Assembly (NCBI GenBank): GCA_900551915.1
Contig: URXT01000005.1
Coordinates: forward strand, 33,817-97,816
Source: an uncultured bacterium
GTDB lineage: Bacteria > Cyanobacteriota > Vampirovibrionia > Gastranaerophilales > Gastranaerophilaceae
Reading direction: 5' to 3'
Length of the DNA: 64,000 nt
The notes beneath the pieces are model-generated. The model was not told where the DNA came from. It made no database searches and worked only from the letters and a program-made list of their open reading frames with translations. This document shows, one piece after another, positions 44,481-53,614 of the stretch. A program made the position numbers and the translations under genes. Within the stretch, counting starts at the first letter, position 1. The number at the start of each line of letters is the position of its first letter.

Positions 44481-44734
44481 TTCTAACCTCTTTCTGTTTT
44501 TCAAGATTCCAAACTTGATAAATAAATTTCGACTACAATTATATTATACTGCAAAATAAAAATAAGCAAGCATTTTTTAATATTTGTTTACCCTAAAAGC
44601 CTCTAAGAACAAATTCATGCAAATATATGAGAGATTTCAAAAATTACAATATAAAAGGTTGATGTAATTATACTAACAATTTGAAATAATAAAAATACAC
44701 AAAGGTTGGCACATTTTATAGGTAATTAAGCACA
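44481..44734. other. Intergenic region with no clear feature
   Basis: Very AT-rich. It contains the upstream region of rpmE (a minus-strand TATAAT near 44540) and no ORF above about 30 codons with a ribosome-binding site. I see no RNA structure of note. Confidence 0.4.
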
Positions 44735-44902
44735 ATGAATCTGCATGAACAATGTCTTTTGAGATATCTTCAAAACCCTGATGAACTATCATATTCTACC
44801 GAAATATTAAAATTAAATAATTTCATATTGGAGAAACAATTTATTGTAAAAAATTTTGTTGCCAAAACTTCCCGTATCAATTATACTGAAAATGTGAAAT
44901 AA
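44735..44902 (+). CDS. Possible 55-aa small protein
   Basis: ORF MNLHEQCLLRYLQNPDELS... ending SRINYTENVK. It has only a weak AGG 13 nt upstream and no recognised homology. Codon use is not unlike neighbours. It may be a remnant or a real small gene; low confidence. Confidence 0.3.
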   Translation: MNLHEQCLLRYLQNPDELSYSTEILKLNNFILEKQFIVKNFVAKTSRINYTENVK

Positions 44903-44930
44903 CATTTATTTTCGGTTAGGGAAGCGGAGC

Positions 44931-46718
44931 ATGTTAAAAAAAATATTATATTCTATTTGGTTTGTACTGTTTTGTATTGCGGTATTTTTCAGCCTGAAAA
45001 ATACAAATTTTAATTCATTCATTGACACGATTGAAAACCGAACCTTTGATTTGCGCCAGAACATAATGATTAACGCGAATTCAAAAGTCCCGAACAAAGA
45101 TATTGTGATTGTTGCCATTGATGAAGCAACTTATGAATATATTCTTGACCATTACGGTGAATGGCCTTTGCCGCGGGATATTTACGTAAAACTTGTGGAG
45201 TATTTAGAGAGCCAAAATCCTCAAATAATAGCTTTTGATTTAATGTTTGTAAAATCCTTCAAAAGCGCACCTCAAGCAGATACTGCTCTAATCAATGCAA
45301 TGAAAAAGTACAAAAACCTGTACACAGCAATGAATTTAGACAATCAGCCGGAGGACTTGCGTAAACCGCCAGAACTGCCGGAAAAGCTTTCTGTAAAAGT
45401 CGCAAATTATTCTGATGTAAGCTTTGAGGATTTGACATTTACAAATTGCAGAAAAATTCTTGACGGAATATTAGAAGTCAGCGAAAACATCGGGATGATA
45501 AATGTTTCACGTGCAGACGACGGTATTTTAAGAAAAATGCCGCTTTTTGTAAAATATCATGACAAATACTATTCCCAGCTGGGTTTGAAGGTAGCAATTG
45601 ACGCGATTAACTCCCGCGAGGGCAACACAATCGACCCTCACAATTTTGTAATTGACAAAGATTCAAACCTTCTTCTGGGCAGCAGGAAAATCTTCCTTGA
45701 CAATGACGGAAGTGCTATTTTAAACTGGTACGGCGCAAACGGCGTTTACGACCAGGTTCCGATGTATAAGCTTATTAAAGTTATCAACGGGGACGCCAAA
45801 GACGCCGGATATGACTTCAAAAACAAAATCATCTATTTTGGAACAACGGCCTCTGCACTTTTTGACATAAAAACAACACCTGCGGATAAAACCGTGCCGG
45901 GCGTGGAGGTACAGGCAACTTTTGTTAACAATCTTTTGGATAACAACTTTATTATAAAAACAGACAAGGCAGTTACTATTTTCAGCGGTATAATTCTAGC
46001 ACTTCTGATTGGTTTTTGCGTCATGAGAATTGCATCAGCATTCACCGCATCTTTTGCGTCAGTTTCGATTTATTTTCTTTATCTGCTTGCCTCATACTAT
46101 GCAATGAAATATTTCAATATCTGGCTTGAAGTAATTTATCCGCTGATATTATCGCTTTTGGCGTTTATTTCAGCGTTTATAGTCAAATACTTAATCAAAT
46201 CACGCGACTTTGAGCAGCAATATAAACTTGCGACAACTGATGGTTTAACAGATTTGTATAACCACAGATATTTTCAGGAACAAATGCTTATGGCGGTTGA
46301 AAATTCCAAACGCTACGGAACTGAATTTTCATTAATAATCCTTGATATAGACTTTTTCAAAAAATTTAATGACACATTCGGGCATCAGGCCGGAGATGCT
46401 GTGTTAAGACAGGTTGCGCACACTTTGAAAAAAAATGTCCGCGCAACAGATATTGTTTGCAGATACGGCGGGGAAGAGATGAGTATAATTTTGCCAAATA
46501 CACCAAAAGATGAGGCTTATACAACGGCACAGAAAATTTGCGAAAGAGTAGCCTCAAATAAAATCAAACTAAGCAACGACAAAGAAAGTAATGTAACAAT
46601 AAGCCTTGGTGTTGCAACCTTTCCGCATGACGGTTCAACTCCTTCCGAAATTATTGACTGCGCTGACAAACGGCTTTACAATGCAAAGCACAACGGCCGA
46701 AATCAGGTCGGGGAATAA
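44931..46718 (+). CDS. CHASE2-GGDEF diguanylate cyclase
   Basis: 595 aa: one N-terminal membrane helix, an extracytoplasmic CHASE2 domain (~30-320, with IVIVAIDEATY and GEWPLPRDIY), three C-terminal-to-CHASE2 membrane helices (~325-415), then a GGDEF domain (~430-590). The active site is YGGEEMSIILP and an allosteric I-site R-A-T-D lies just upstream, so the enzyme is likely active and product-inhibited. It makes c-di-GMP in response to an external signal. GGAAGCGGAG precedes the ATG. A palindromic repeat lies directly downstream. Confidence 0.94.
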   Translation: MLKKILYSIWFVLFCIAVFFSLKNTNFNSFIDTIENRTFDLRQNIMINANSKVPNKDIVIVAIDEATYEYILDHYGEWPLPRDIYVKLVEYLESQNPQIIAFDLMFVKSFKSAPQADTALINAMKKYKNLYTAMNLDNQPEDLRKPPELPEKLSVKVANYSDVSFEDLTFTNCRKILDGILEVSENIGMINVSRADDGILRKMPLFVKYHDKYYSQLGLKVAIDAINSREGNTIDPHNFVIDKDSNLLLGSRKIFLDNDGSAILNWYGANGVYDQVPMYKLIKVINGDAKDAGYDFKNKIIYFGTTASALFDIKTTPADKTVPGVEVQATFVNNLLDNNFIIKTDKAVTIFSGIILALLIGFCVMRIASAFTASFASVSIYFLYLLASYYAMKYFNIWLEVIYPLILSLLAFISAFIVKYLIKSRDFEQQYKLATTDGLTDLYNHRYFQEQMLMAVENSKRYGTEFSLIILDIDFFKKFNDTFGHQAGDAVLRQVAHTLKKNVRATDIVCRYGGEEMSIILPNTPKDEAYTTAQKICERVASNKIKLSNDKESNVTISLGVATFPHDGSTPSEIIDCADKRLYNAKHNGRNQVGE

Positions 46719-46722
46719 ATAA

Positions 46723-46830
46723 AAAAGAGGGTGCTAAACAAGTCTAAAGTGTTGTGTCATTGCAAGGACGAACGTCAGTAAGGACGTGGCAATCCAGAAC
46801 AAAACCAGACTTTTTAGTCACTCTCTTTTA
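46723..46830. repeat. ~108-bp palindromic repeat element (copy B)
   Basis: Same element as 32599-32705: arms AAAAGAGGGTGCTAAACAAG... and ...TTTTTAGTCACTCTCTTTT, core GTCATTGCAAGGACG...GACGTGGCAATCC. It lies just after the cyclase gene and before the convergent secreted protein, again with T-runs on both sides. Confidence 0.85.
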
Positions 46831-46838
46831 AATCCAAA

Positions 46839-47525
46839 TTAAATAACCGGAACATCAACAGGTTCGGTAAGTATAACATTAAGAACTTCACCTGTGTTTA
46901 AATCAACTTCTTCACCTTTTCTAACCATATCGCCAATTGTATCGTAAACAAAATAACCGGTACTTCCGATTGCGCCTCCAACCGCCGCAACAGGAACTGT
47001 TATAAGTCTGAAATATCCTCCGGCAGGGTCTTCAAATGTTTCATTTGCCCAATTTACCGAGTTTTTCGTGATATCGCCGCTTTTTTTCATTGTTTTGCGG
47101 AAGGCTTCTCCAAAACCTCTGCCGTTTACAATTCCGCCGTCATAAGTCAAATCTTCACGGCCTGTAATTGAAAGCGATAAAGGTATTTGACGGCCGTTTG
47201 GAGTGACAACATGGTCAAAATCCAAATAAAGAATTGCACCTTTTGACATTCTTTTCGGCGCGACGATTTTTGAAATACTTCCGCGAACCATCGAGCCTGC
47301 CGGAAGAATTACATCACTGTCAACACTCTGGTCATTAAGTATCATAGCCTGAAATTCACCACCGGAGCGGCCGGAAACCGTTGTTACCGGTGAAAGAAGC
47401 TGTAATGAAAGTTTTGTACCTGCCGGGATTCTTTTTGTCTTTGCATTAGCACTGAACGGTCCGGCAAAAGCAGTTCCCGCAAGCATTACAAGCGATAATA
47501 TAACAGATAATAATTTAATTTTCAT
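46839..47525 (-). CDS. Secreted beta-rich protein, function unknown
   Basis: 228 aa with a signal peptide (LLSVILSLVMLAGTAFAGP, cleavage near 21-22). The mature part has RIPAGTKLSLQLLSPVTT and GSMVRGSISKI, a pattern seen in VirB10/TrbI-like beta domains and other envelope proteins, then Gly-rich and hydrophobic segments (VAAVGGAIGSTGYFVYD). AGGAGG precedes the ATG. Periplasmic or surface protein; the VirB10 likeness is weak. Confidence 0.65.
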   Translation of the reverse strand: MKIKLLSVILSLVMLAGTAFAGPFSANAKTKRIPAGTKLSLQLLSPVTTVSGRSGGEFQAMILNDQSVDSDVILPAGSMVRGSISKIVAPKRMSKGAILYLDFDHVVTPNGRQIPLSLSITGREDLTYDGGIVNGRGFGEAFRKTMKKSGDITKNSVNWANETFEDPAGGYFRLITVPVAAVGGAIGSTGYFVYDTIGDMVRKGEEVDLNTGEVLNVILTEPVDVPVI

Positions 47526-47601
47526 AACATAACCTCCTCTGATAGTTTCACTGTATTTTAAACTTTTTTATCAAAAATTGCAAGAGTAAATTGTAAACTT
47601 G

Positions 47602-47630
47602 TTGAAATAACTAACGCAAATTGCTATGAT
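47602..47630 (+). promoter_or_regulatory. Promoter giving a leaderless TPR transcript
   Basis: -35 TTGAAA (47602-47607), 17-bp spacer, -10 TATGAT (47625-47630). The ATG at 47637 is 6 nt after the -10 box and lacks a Shine-Dalgarno. Confidence 0.65.
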
Positions 47631-47636
47631 TAAGTT

Positions 47637-48560
47637 ATGTCAAAGGCTGAAAGAATAGAAGAATTACAGGAACTTTTGAGAGAAGACAGCGCAAATATTC
47701 AATTAAGGCGTGAGCTTGCTGTTTTGCTTTTAGATACAGGCTTTCCGCAGGAAGCAATGATGCACCTTGTTTACCTCACAAAATCAATCAAAAATGACAG
47801 CGGAATTTACTACAATTTAGGCATTGCGTATGAAAAGTTAAAAAAGTTTAATGAGGCAAAAGAGGCATACGAAAAAGCAGTTGAACTTTCACCGAAGGAG
47901 CTTGATGCAACTTACAATCTGGGACTTGTCCTGACTGAATTAAGAGAATATGAGCGCGCAATCGAATGCTTTGAAAAAGTTTTAAAGGCTGATAACAGAG
48001 ATTCAAACTCTTTCTTTAATATGGGGATTTGCTATCTTAAAAAGGGCGACCTGATTAATGCAATGACAAATTTTCAAAATACGATTGACATTAATGACGA
48101 AGATATTTATGCCCATTTTTATATAGGTAATATTTACAAAGAAATGGGCGATATTGAATCCGCGTCGGAGAAATTCCATAAAGTTCTTGAACTGTCGCCG
48201 GATTACAGCTGGGCTTACTACAATCTTGCCGTAATAGACTGGGAATGCGGCAATGCAGAAGAGGCACTTTTCAAACTCGACAAAACTCTTGAACTTAATC
48301 CCAAAGATACTGATGCGTATATAATTTATGCAAAAATTTTATCATCTTCCGGAAATTACACAGGTGCGGAAGAAAAAATCAAACAGGCGCTTGAAACTTG
48401 CGGCAAAAGCGGGAATTTGTTCTACATAATGGCGCAAATCCAAAAACAAATGCGAAATCGTGACGAAAGCCTTAAATATTTTAATCTTGCACTTGAAAAC
48501 AGCACAACCCTTAACACAAACATAAAATTCGTAACCAAAGAAATAAAAGCTCTCAGCTGA
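47637..48560 (+). CDS. Cytoplasmic TPR-repeat protein
   Basis: 307 aa, without signal peptide. About eight TPR units, e.g. IYYNLGIAYEKLKKFNEAKEA and ATYNLGLVLTELREYERAIE. No catalytic domain. Likely a protein-protein scaffold. Its start codon sits where transcription should begin, so the mRNA is likely leaderless. The next gene, proS, is 67 bp away with its own ribosome-binding site. Confidence 0.9.
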   Translation: MSKAERIEELQELLREDSANIQLRRELAVLLLDTGFPQEAMMHLVYLTKSIKNDSGIYYNLGIAYEKLKKFNEAKEAYEKAVELSPKELDATYNLGLVLTELREYERAIECFEKVLKADNRDSNSFFNMGICYLKKGDLINAMTNFQNTIDINDEDIYAHFYIGNIYKEMGDIESASEKFHKVLELSPDYSWAYYNLAVIDWECGNAEEALFKLDKTLELNPKDTDAYIIYAKILSSSGNYTGAEEKIKQALETCGKSGNLFYIMAQIQKQMRNRDESLKYFNLALENSTTLNTNIKFVTKEIKALS

Positions 48561-48627
48561 TTCCTCGCAAAAACTTTTTTCATGCTAAAATAATATTGCT
48601 GAAAACGAGAAAAGAGGAATTAAAGAT

Positions 48628-50379
48628 ATGAAAATGTCAAAATTATTTGTGCAGACGCTAAGAGAATTTCCTTCAGATGCTGAAGTTATTTCTCATAAAA
48701 TGCTCGGACGCGCAGGATATATAAAAAAACTTGCACCGGGTGTATATACATATATGCCTTTAATGTGGCGTGTTTTGAAAAAAGTTGAAAAAATAGTTAG
48801 AGAAGAGATGGACAAAGCCGGCGCTCAGGAACTTTTGATGCCGTTTGTCCAGCCAAAAGAACTCTGGGAAGAATCAGGCAGATGGGAGGTTTACGGACGC
48901 GAGCTTATGCGCCTGAAAGACCGCCATGACCGCGATATGTGCCTTGGACCGACGCATGAAGAAATCATCACCTCGGTTGCGCGCGACAGCTTGAAATCTT
49001 ACAAGCAATTGCCTGTAAACCTTTACCAGATACAGTCAAAATTCCGCGATGAAATCAGACCCCGCTATGGTTTGCTAAGAGGACGCGAATTTATCATGAA
49101 AGACGCTTACAGCTTTGACGTTGATGAAGCAGGGCTTGACAAAGAATATGAAAATATGGCAAAAGCTTACAAAAAAATCTTTGAACGCTGCGGACTTGAA
49201 ACAAAAATGGTTCAATCAGACTCCGGTGCAATAGGCGGAAGCGTTTCACACGAATTCATGGTAATCACAGACACTGACGCCGGCGAAAACGACGTTTTCT
49301 ACTGCAACGAGTGTGATTATTCCGCAAACTCAAATCATGCGTTTTCTAAGCTACCAGAAGCCGTCGTTGACGGAAAAGATTATTTTAAAGAAACAAAAAT
49401 CATTGATACACCGAATACGCATTCTATTGAGGAATTAAGCGCATTTTTAAACATTCCGCCAACCTTGATTTTGAAATCTCTGGTCTATATAATTGACAAA
49501 AAGCCGGTTATTGCCCTTATTCGTGCAGACAAAGCCGTTGAAGAAACAAAACTTCTAAATGCTGCCGGCGGACTCGAAATCAGAATCGCAACCTCAGGTG
49601 AAATCGCTGAAATTATGGCAGAAAGAGGTTTTGTCGCCGAACCCGGATTTATCGGTGTAAAAGGAATGAATGATATCAAAGTTATCGTTGATGAAACAGT
49701 CCGCGATATGAAGAACTATGTTGTCGGAATTAATCAAACAGACAAACACCTTGTCGGTGCAAATCACAAAGATTTGGAACATCCAATGCTTTCGGAAGCT
49801 ATCAAATACGTTGATATTCGTCTTGTTGAGCGCGGCGAACTTTGTCCTCAATGCGGAAAGCCGCTTTTCGTAACAAAAGGTATTGAAGTCGGAAACATTT
49901 TCAAACTCGGCACAAAATATTCAAAACCGATGAACGCTGTTTACACAGATGTCAACGGAAAAACTCATCCATACGTGATGGGATGTTACGGAATCGGAAT
50001 TTCCAGAACTGCCGCAGCAGCTGTTGAAGCACACCACGATGAACACGGAATTAAATGGCCGCTTGCGATTGCGCCTTATCATGCAATTATTGTTCCGGTA
50101 AATATTCAGGATGAACTGCAGATGAAAGTTGCAAATGCGCTCTATGAAACACTCCAAAATGCCGGCGTTGAAGTTGTTCTTGACGACCGCGACGAACGAG
50201 CAGGTGTTAAGTTCAAAGACGCTGATTTAATCGGCTTCCCGTTCAGAATTACTGTCGGAAAAACGATTTCAGAAGGGCTTGTTGAATGCAAAATCCGAGA
50301 AACCGGTGAGTTAATCAAGCTTACTCCGGAAGATGCAAAACAGCAGATTATTGATGCGGTATTAAGTATCGAAAAATAA
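48628..50379 (+). CDS. proS: Prolyl-tRNA synthetase (bacterial, with editing domain)
   Basis: 583 aa class II synthetase. Motif 1 region APGVYTYMPLMWRVLKKVE, motif 2 FRDEIRPRYGLLRGREFIMKDAYSFD, motif 3 GCYGIGISRTAAAAVEAHHDEHG. Between motifs 2 and 3 the insertion (INS) editing domain (~235-390) is present. The C-terminal anticodon-binding domain ends VLSIEK. GAGGAA lies 9 nt before the ATG. Confidence 0.97.
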   Translation: MKMSKLFVQTLREFPSDAEVISHKMLGRAGYIKKLAPGVYTYMPLMWRVLKKVEKIVREEMDKAGAQELLMPFVQPKELWEESGRWEVYGRELMRLKDRHDRDMCLGPTHEEIITSVARDSLKSYKQLPVNLYQIQSKFRDEIRPRYGLLRGREFIMKDAYSFDVDEAGLDKEYENMAKAYKKIFERCGLETKMVQSDSGAIGGSVSHEFMVITDTDAGENDVFYCNECDYSANSNHAFSKLPEAVVDGKDYFKETKIIDTPNTHSIEELSAFLNIPPTLILKSLVYIIDKKPVIALIRADKAVEETKLLNAAGGLEIRIATSGEIAEIMAERGFVAEPGFIGVKGMNDIKVIVDETVRDMKNYVVGINQTDKHLVGANHKDLEHPMLSEAIKYVDIRLVERGELCPQCGKPLFVTKGIEVGNIFKLGTKYSKPMNAVYTDVNGKTHPYVMGCYGIGISRTAAAAVEAHHDEHGIKWPLAIAPYHAIIVPVNIQDELQMKVANALYETLQNAGVEVVLDDRDERAGVKFKDADLIGFPFRITVGKTISEGLVECKIRETGELIKLTPEDAKQQIIDAVLSIEK

Positions 50380-50401
50380 AACAAAAACAAATATAATATT
50401 T

Positions 50402-50434
50402 AAAAAGCCGTTTTTCAATTAAAAACGGCTTTTT
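50402..50434. terminator. Bidirectional rho-independent terminator
   Basis: AAAAAGCCGTTTTT (50402-50415) / AAAAACGGCTTTTT (50421-50434), a perfect 14-bp stem between the convergent proS and gtrA-like genes. Confidence 0.9.
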
Positions 50435-50435
50435 A

Positions 50436-50864
50436 TTATGGACAATTCTTATGAACTCTAAATGCAAAATATTTAAACAAAACATATGTTACAACAGAAA
50501 CTGTAAAAATTGCTAAAAACTGTGCCAAATAAACATTTATATCTATATATTTTACAAAAACCTCCAATATCAGTGCATTCAATATGTAACTTACAAGCCA
50601 GGTCATGCAGCAGCGTAAATATTCTTTTATCCAATTGCCTTTTGTACAAAAAACAAAAAATTTCTGATTTGCAAACGATATAAATGATGAAAGAATCCAT
50701 TGCAATGCTGCACAAATCTGGTAATACTGCTCTCCAATCAAATATACAGCGATCGCGAAAATAACATAAGAAATTCCTGCATTAATTGCGCCAATTACCA
50801 AAAACCTGATTTTATCAGGAATTTTACACCAGGAATTGTATATTTCAATAAGTTTTTGCATCAA
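50436..50864 (-). CDS. GtrA family membrane protein
   Basis: 142 aa with four transmembrane helices. N-terminal FLVIGAINAGISYVIFAIAVY is the usual GtrA start (F-x-x-VG-x-x-N-x-x-x-x). Members are thought to move lipid-linked sugars across the inner membrane or support glycosyltransferases. It overlaps the gatD-like gene by 4 bp and may act on cell-envelope sugars with it. Confidence 0.9.
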   Translation of the reverse strand: MMQKLIEIYNSWCKIPDKIRFLVIGAINAGISYVIFAIAVYLIGEQYYQICAALQWILSSFISFANQKFFVFCTKGNWIKEYLRCCMTWLVSYILNALILEVFVKYIDINVYLAQFLAIFTVSVVTYVLFKYFAFRVHKNCP

Positions 50865-51595
50865 TAAGCTTTCCCGACAACAGAATTGTGCGCGGCCATT
50901 TCAAATGCGTCATCAAGCGTTGAAAGATTTATGTTATCATTGTATCTTTTTTCAAGCGCTAACTTAATTAAATAATCCGCAAAATGCGGGTTTTTTGGAA
51001 GCAAAGAGCCGTGAAGATATGTTCCAAAAACGTTTTTAAACCTTGCCCCTTCTGAATTATCCTTTCCGTTATTTCCGTTCCCAACAGATAGAACGGCCAA
51101 AGGTATTGTGTCGCCTTGAAGGTAGGTTAATCCTGAATGATTTTCAAAACCAACAAGAGTTTCCGGAGTCAAAAAAGAAGTGCGTGCGGTAACGTTTCCG
51201 ATAAATCGCTTTTTACCGGCAACAGTATAAACATCCAAAAGACTTACGCCAAGAAGTCTTTCACCATCAAACGGCTGGTAATAATGCCCGAAAAGCTGAT
51301 ATCCCCCACAAATTCCAAGAAAAACAGCGCCTTCGTCACGTTTTGAAATCAGAAAGTCCTTTTGCGCATACATTTCTTTTGAAACAGAAATTTGTTCCTT
51401 ATCCTGCCCGCCGCCAATAAAATACAAATCACAATCAGAAATTTTTTCACCCGGATTGATTGTGTTATATTCAAACTCAATTCCGCGCCACTCGCAGCGA
51501 TTTTTCAGCGTGATAATATTTCCCATATCGCCGTAAAGGTTCAGCTGCTTCGGGTAAAGATGGCCGACTGAAATTTTTAAACTTCTATTCTCCAT
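50861..51595 (-). CDS. gatD: GatD-like type 1 glutamine amidotransferase
   Basis: 244 aa CobB/CobQ-type glutaminase. Catalytic C96 in FLGICGGYQLFG and H195 in GTYLHGSLLP; N-terminal LYPKQLNLYGDMGNI is the GatD hallmark. With MurT, GatD amidates the D-Glu of lipid II. No murT gene is adjacent here; its partner would be elsewhere. It is followed by the overlapping gtrA-like gene. Confidence 0.85.
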   Translation of the reverse strand: MENRSLKISVGHLYPKQLNLYGDMGNIITLKNRCEWRGIEFEYNTINPGEKISDCDLYFIGGGQDKEQISVSKEMYAQKDFLISKRDEGAVFLGICGGYQLFGHYYQPFDGERLLGVSLLDVYTVAGKKRFIGNVTARTSFLTPETLVGFENHSGLTYLQGDTIPLAVLSVGNGNNGKDNSEGARFKNVFGTYLHGSLLPKNPHFADYLIKLALEKRYNDNINLSTLDDAFEMAAHNSVVGKAY

Positions 51596-51640
51596 GGCTT
51601 CAATTATAGCATAAATTCAATTCATGATATAATTCGTAAT

Positions 51641-52411
51641 ATGAATGAAACATTTTTAATCGACACACATTCGCATATAAACATGATTGAAGACCTTTCA
51701 ATTGATGAGGTGTTAGAAAATGCATCAGTAAACCACGTAAAAAAAATCATTGTTCCGGCCGCTTCAACAGCTGACATTGACGAGGTTTACAATCTGTCGC
51801 AGAAATATGAAAATGTTTACTGCTATCTCGGCATTCACCCCGAAGATGCCAAAAATTGGAGTGACGGGCTTGCTGACAAAATCAGAGTTTATGCGCAGTC
51901 GCCAAAGGTTTTGGGAATCGGCGAAATCGGATTGGATTACTACTGGGACAAAAGTTACGTTGACGTTCAAAAAGAAGTTTTCATCAAACAGATTGAACTT
52001 GCAAACGAACTCGGGCTGCCGATAAATGTTCATGACAGAGAAGCCCATAAAGATACTTTTGACATCATAAAAGCTCATAACAAAGGTTCAAAAGTGATTA
52101 TGCATTGTTTTTCAGGCAGTCCGGAATTTGCGAAGGAATGCGTTAGAGAAGGCTGGTATATTGCATTGGGCGGCGTTGTAACATTCAAGAACGCCAAAAA
52201 GATGAAAGAGGTCGCAATTGAAGTGCCGCTTGAAAAGCTTCTACTTGAAACAGATGCACCTTATTTAACGCCTGTGCCATACCGCGGGAAGGAAAACCAG
52301 CCTGCTTATGTCAAATTTGTTGCGCAAGAAATTGCAAATCTTCGTAGGATATCTTTTGATGAAATTGCCGCAATTACAACAGAAAACGCAAAAGGAATTT
52401 TTGCTATTTAA
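51641..52411 (+). CDS. tatD: TatD family metal-dependent hydrolase / DNase
   Basis: 256 aa TIM-barrel amidohydrolase. Metal ligands are visible: DTHSHIN, the Glu of GEIGLDYYWD, HDREAH, HCFSG and the Asp in ETDAPYLTP. It may trim 3' DNA ends. TATAAT at 51628-51633 is 7 nt from the ATG, with no Shine-Dalgarno, so the mRNA may be leaderless. Its end overlaps the convergent HTH gene by 8 bp. Confidence 0.94.
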   Translation: MNETFLIDTHSHINMIEDLSIDEVLENASVNHVKKIIVPAASTADIDEVYNLSQKYENVYCYLGIHPEDAKNWSDGLADKIRVYAQSPKVLGIGEIGLDYYWDKSYVDVQKEVFIKQIELANELGLPINVHDREAHKDTFDIIKAHNKGSKVIMHCFSGSPEFAKECVREGWYIALGGVVTFKNAKKMKEVAIEVPLEKLLLETDAPYLTPVPYRGKENQPAYVKFVAQEIANLRRISFDEIAAITTENAKGIFAI

Positions 52412-52721
52412 TAATAGCGCTCAAAATTTTATGAACGGTTTCAAGTTCTTTACCCTTAAGATTACTTAGCATCTCGTTTATCTCCTTTTTTAAATATTCT
52501 TCATCATGAAAAGAAGGGAAATTAAAAAGTTCTTTAACTTCAACATTTAAACATTTTGCAATTCTTCCTAAAGTTTCGATTGCAGGGGTATTTACACCAT
52601 TTTCAATACGGCTTATATGTCGTGGAGCAACTCCTATAAGTTCCGCAAACATTTCCTGCGTGTAACCGTTTTTACGGCGCAAATCTTTAATCTTGACACC
52701 CAGAGATTTTTTGATGTCCAT
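52404..52721 (-). CDS. XRE-family transcriptional regulator
   Basis: 105 aa from the chosen start MDIKKSLGVKIKDL (52721, AAGGAGG 6 nt upstream); a start 17 codons earlier lacks this. The helix-turn-helix of Cro/CI type is visible: LRRKNGYTQEMFAEL and PRHISRIENGVNTP. The C-terminal helical tail may dimerise. It is divergent from the pilin-like gene at 52878, with a palindrome in the shared upstream region. Confidence 0.9.
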   Translation of the reverse strand: MDIKKSLGVKIKDLRRKNGYTQEMFAELIGVAPRHISRIENGVNTPAIETLGRIAKCLNVEVKELFNFPSFHDEEYLKKEINEMLSNLKGKELETVHKILSAIIK

Positions 52722-52750
52722 AAATACCTCCTTAATAAGGATAAATGTAA

Positions 52751-52760
52751 TTTGTACAAA
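52751..52760. promoter_or_regulatory. Palindrome TTTGTACAAA between XRE gene and pilin-like gene
   Basis: Perfect 10-bp palindrome 30 bp upstream of the XRE gene. The pilin promoter candidate is TTGACA (52791-52796), 17 bp, AATAAT (52814-52819). It could be the autoregulatory operator. Short, so it may be chance. Confidence 0.4.
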
Positions 52761-52877
52761 ATATAACGTCATAATTTGTTATAAACACTCTTGACATTCA
52801 ACGAAAAATATCAAATAATAATTTTAAAATGTCTAATTATAAAACAAAACCTGACAATAAATATCAAGGAGGATAAA

Positions 52878-53585
52878 ATGAAAAATGGGTTTACGATGGC
52901 AGAAGTTTTAGTTACATTAGGAATCATTGGAATTGTAGCATCAATGACAATGCCAGGGCTAATTAAAAAGCACAAAAGGGTTGAATCAGAAACCAGACTC
53001 AAAAAAGCATATTCAACAATAAGCCAGGCATTTTTGACTGCACAGGCAAAGCATGGAGAGGCAAAAGACTGGCCGGAATGGGAAACAAACGCCGAAGAAA
53101 TTCTTAAAAGATATATAGCTCCGGAAATTAAAGGAGCAAAAGTGTTTGCAAGCAGTGAAAGTAAATCTAATCTAATGTGCTATGAAGGAAAGTTCGTTGG
53201 AAATTATATGAATGGTAATAAGGAAAGCACACAATATGGATGGATGGATAAAGTATATATTTCATCTCCGTTTTATGCAAACAACACAGCATCAATAAAG
53301 TTAATGGATGGTACATGTATAGGCTTAAATTACAACTCGGAAAAATCACCTAAAGCTCTTTTTATAGACATAAACGGAAGTTATCGAAGACCAAATGTGG
53401 CCGGATATGATTTGTTTTTCTTTCAAGTTGTTGAAAACACAATTAGACCGTATGGATACGACTGGAAAACAGAAGACTTATTTAATGCCTCCAAAGGTAA
53501 TAGCTGTCATCCTAAAGCAAACCGCGGGGGAAGAGTATGTGCAGCAAAAATCATGGGTGACAACTGGACTATAAAATACTGGTAA
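52878..53585 (+). CDS. Type IV pilin-like / pseudopilin-like protein
   Basis: 235 aa from ATG 52878 (AAGGAGG 6 nt upstream); an upstream non-ATG extension is not supported. Prepilin motif MKNG-FTMAEVLVTLGIIGIVASM with Gly at -1 and Glu at +5. The globular part ends with IDINGSYRRPNVAGYDLFFFQ, matching the 30063 protein, so both share a conserved ending. Four Cys are in the mature part. Orphan: no assembly genes nearby. Confidence 0.87.
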   Translation: MKNGFTMAEVLVTLGIIGIVASMTMPGLIKKHKRVESETRLKKAYSTISQAFLTAQAKHGEAKDWPEWETNAEEILKRYIAPEIKGAKVFASSESKSNLMCYEGKFVGNYMNGNKESTQYGWMDKVYISSPFYANNTASIKLMDGTCIGLNYNSEKSPKALFIDINGSYRRPNVAGYDLFFFQVVENTIRPYGYDWKTEDLFNASKGNSCHPKANRGGRVCAAKIMGDNWTIKYW

Positions 53586-53614
53586 AAATACATCAGCCAT
53601 GATATTTTAAAAGT

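Noticed and set aside
44698..44720. Sigma-54-like TTGGCAC upstream of the 55-aa ORF
   Set aside because: The -12 GC element is missing at the needed spacing.
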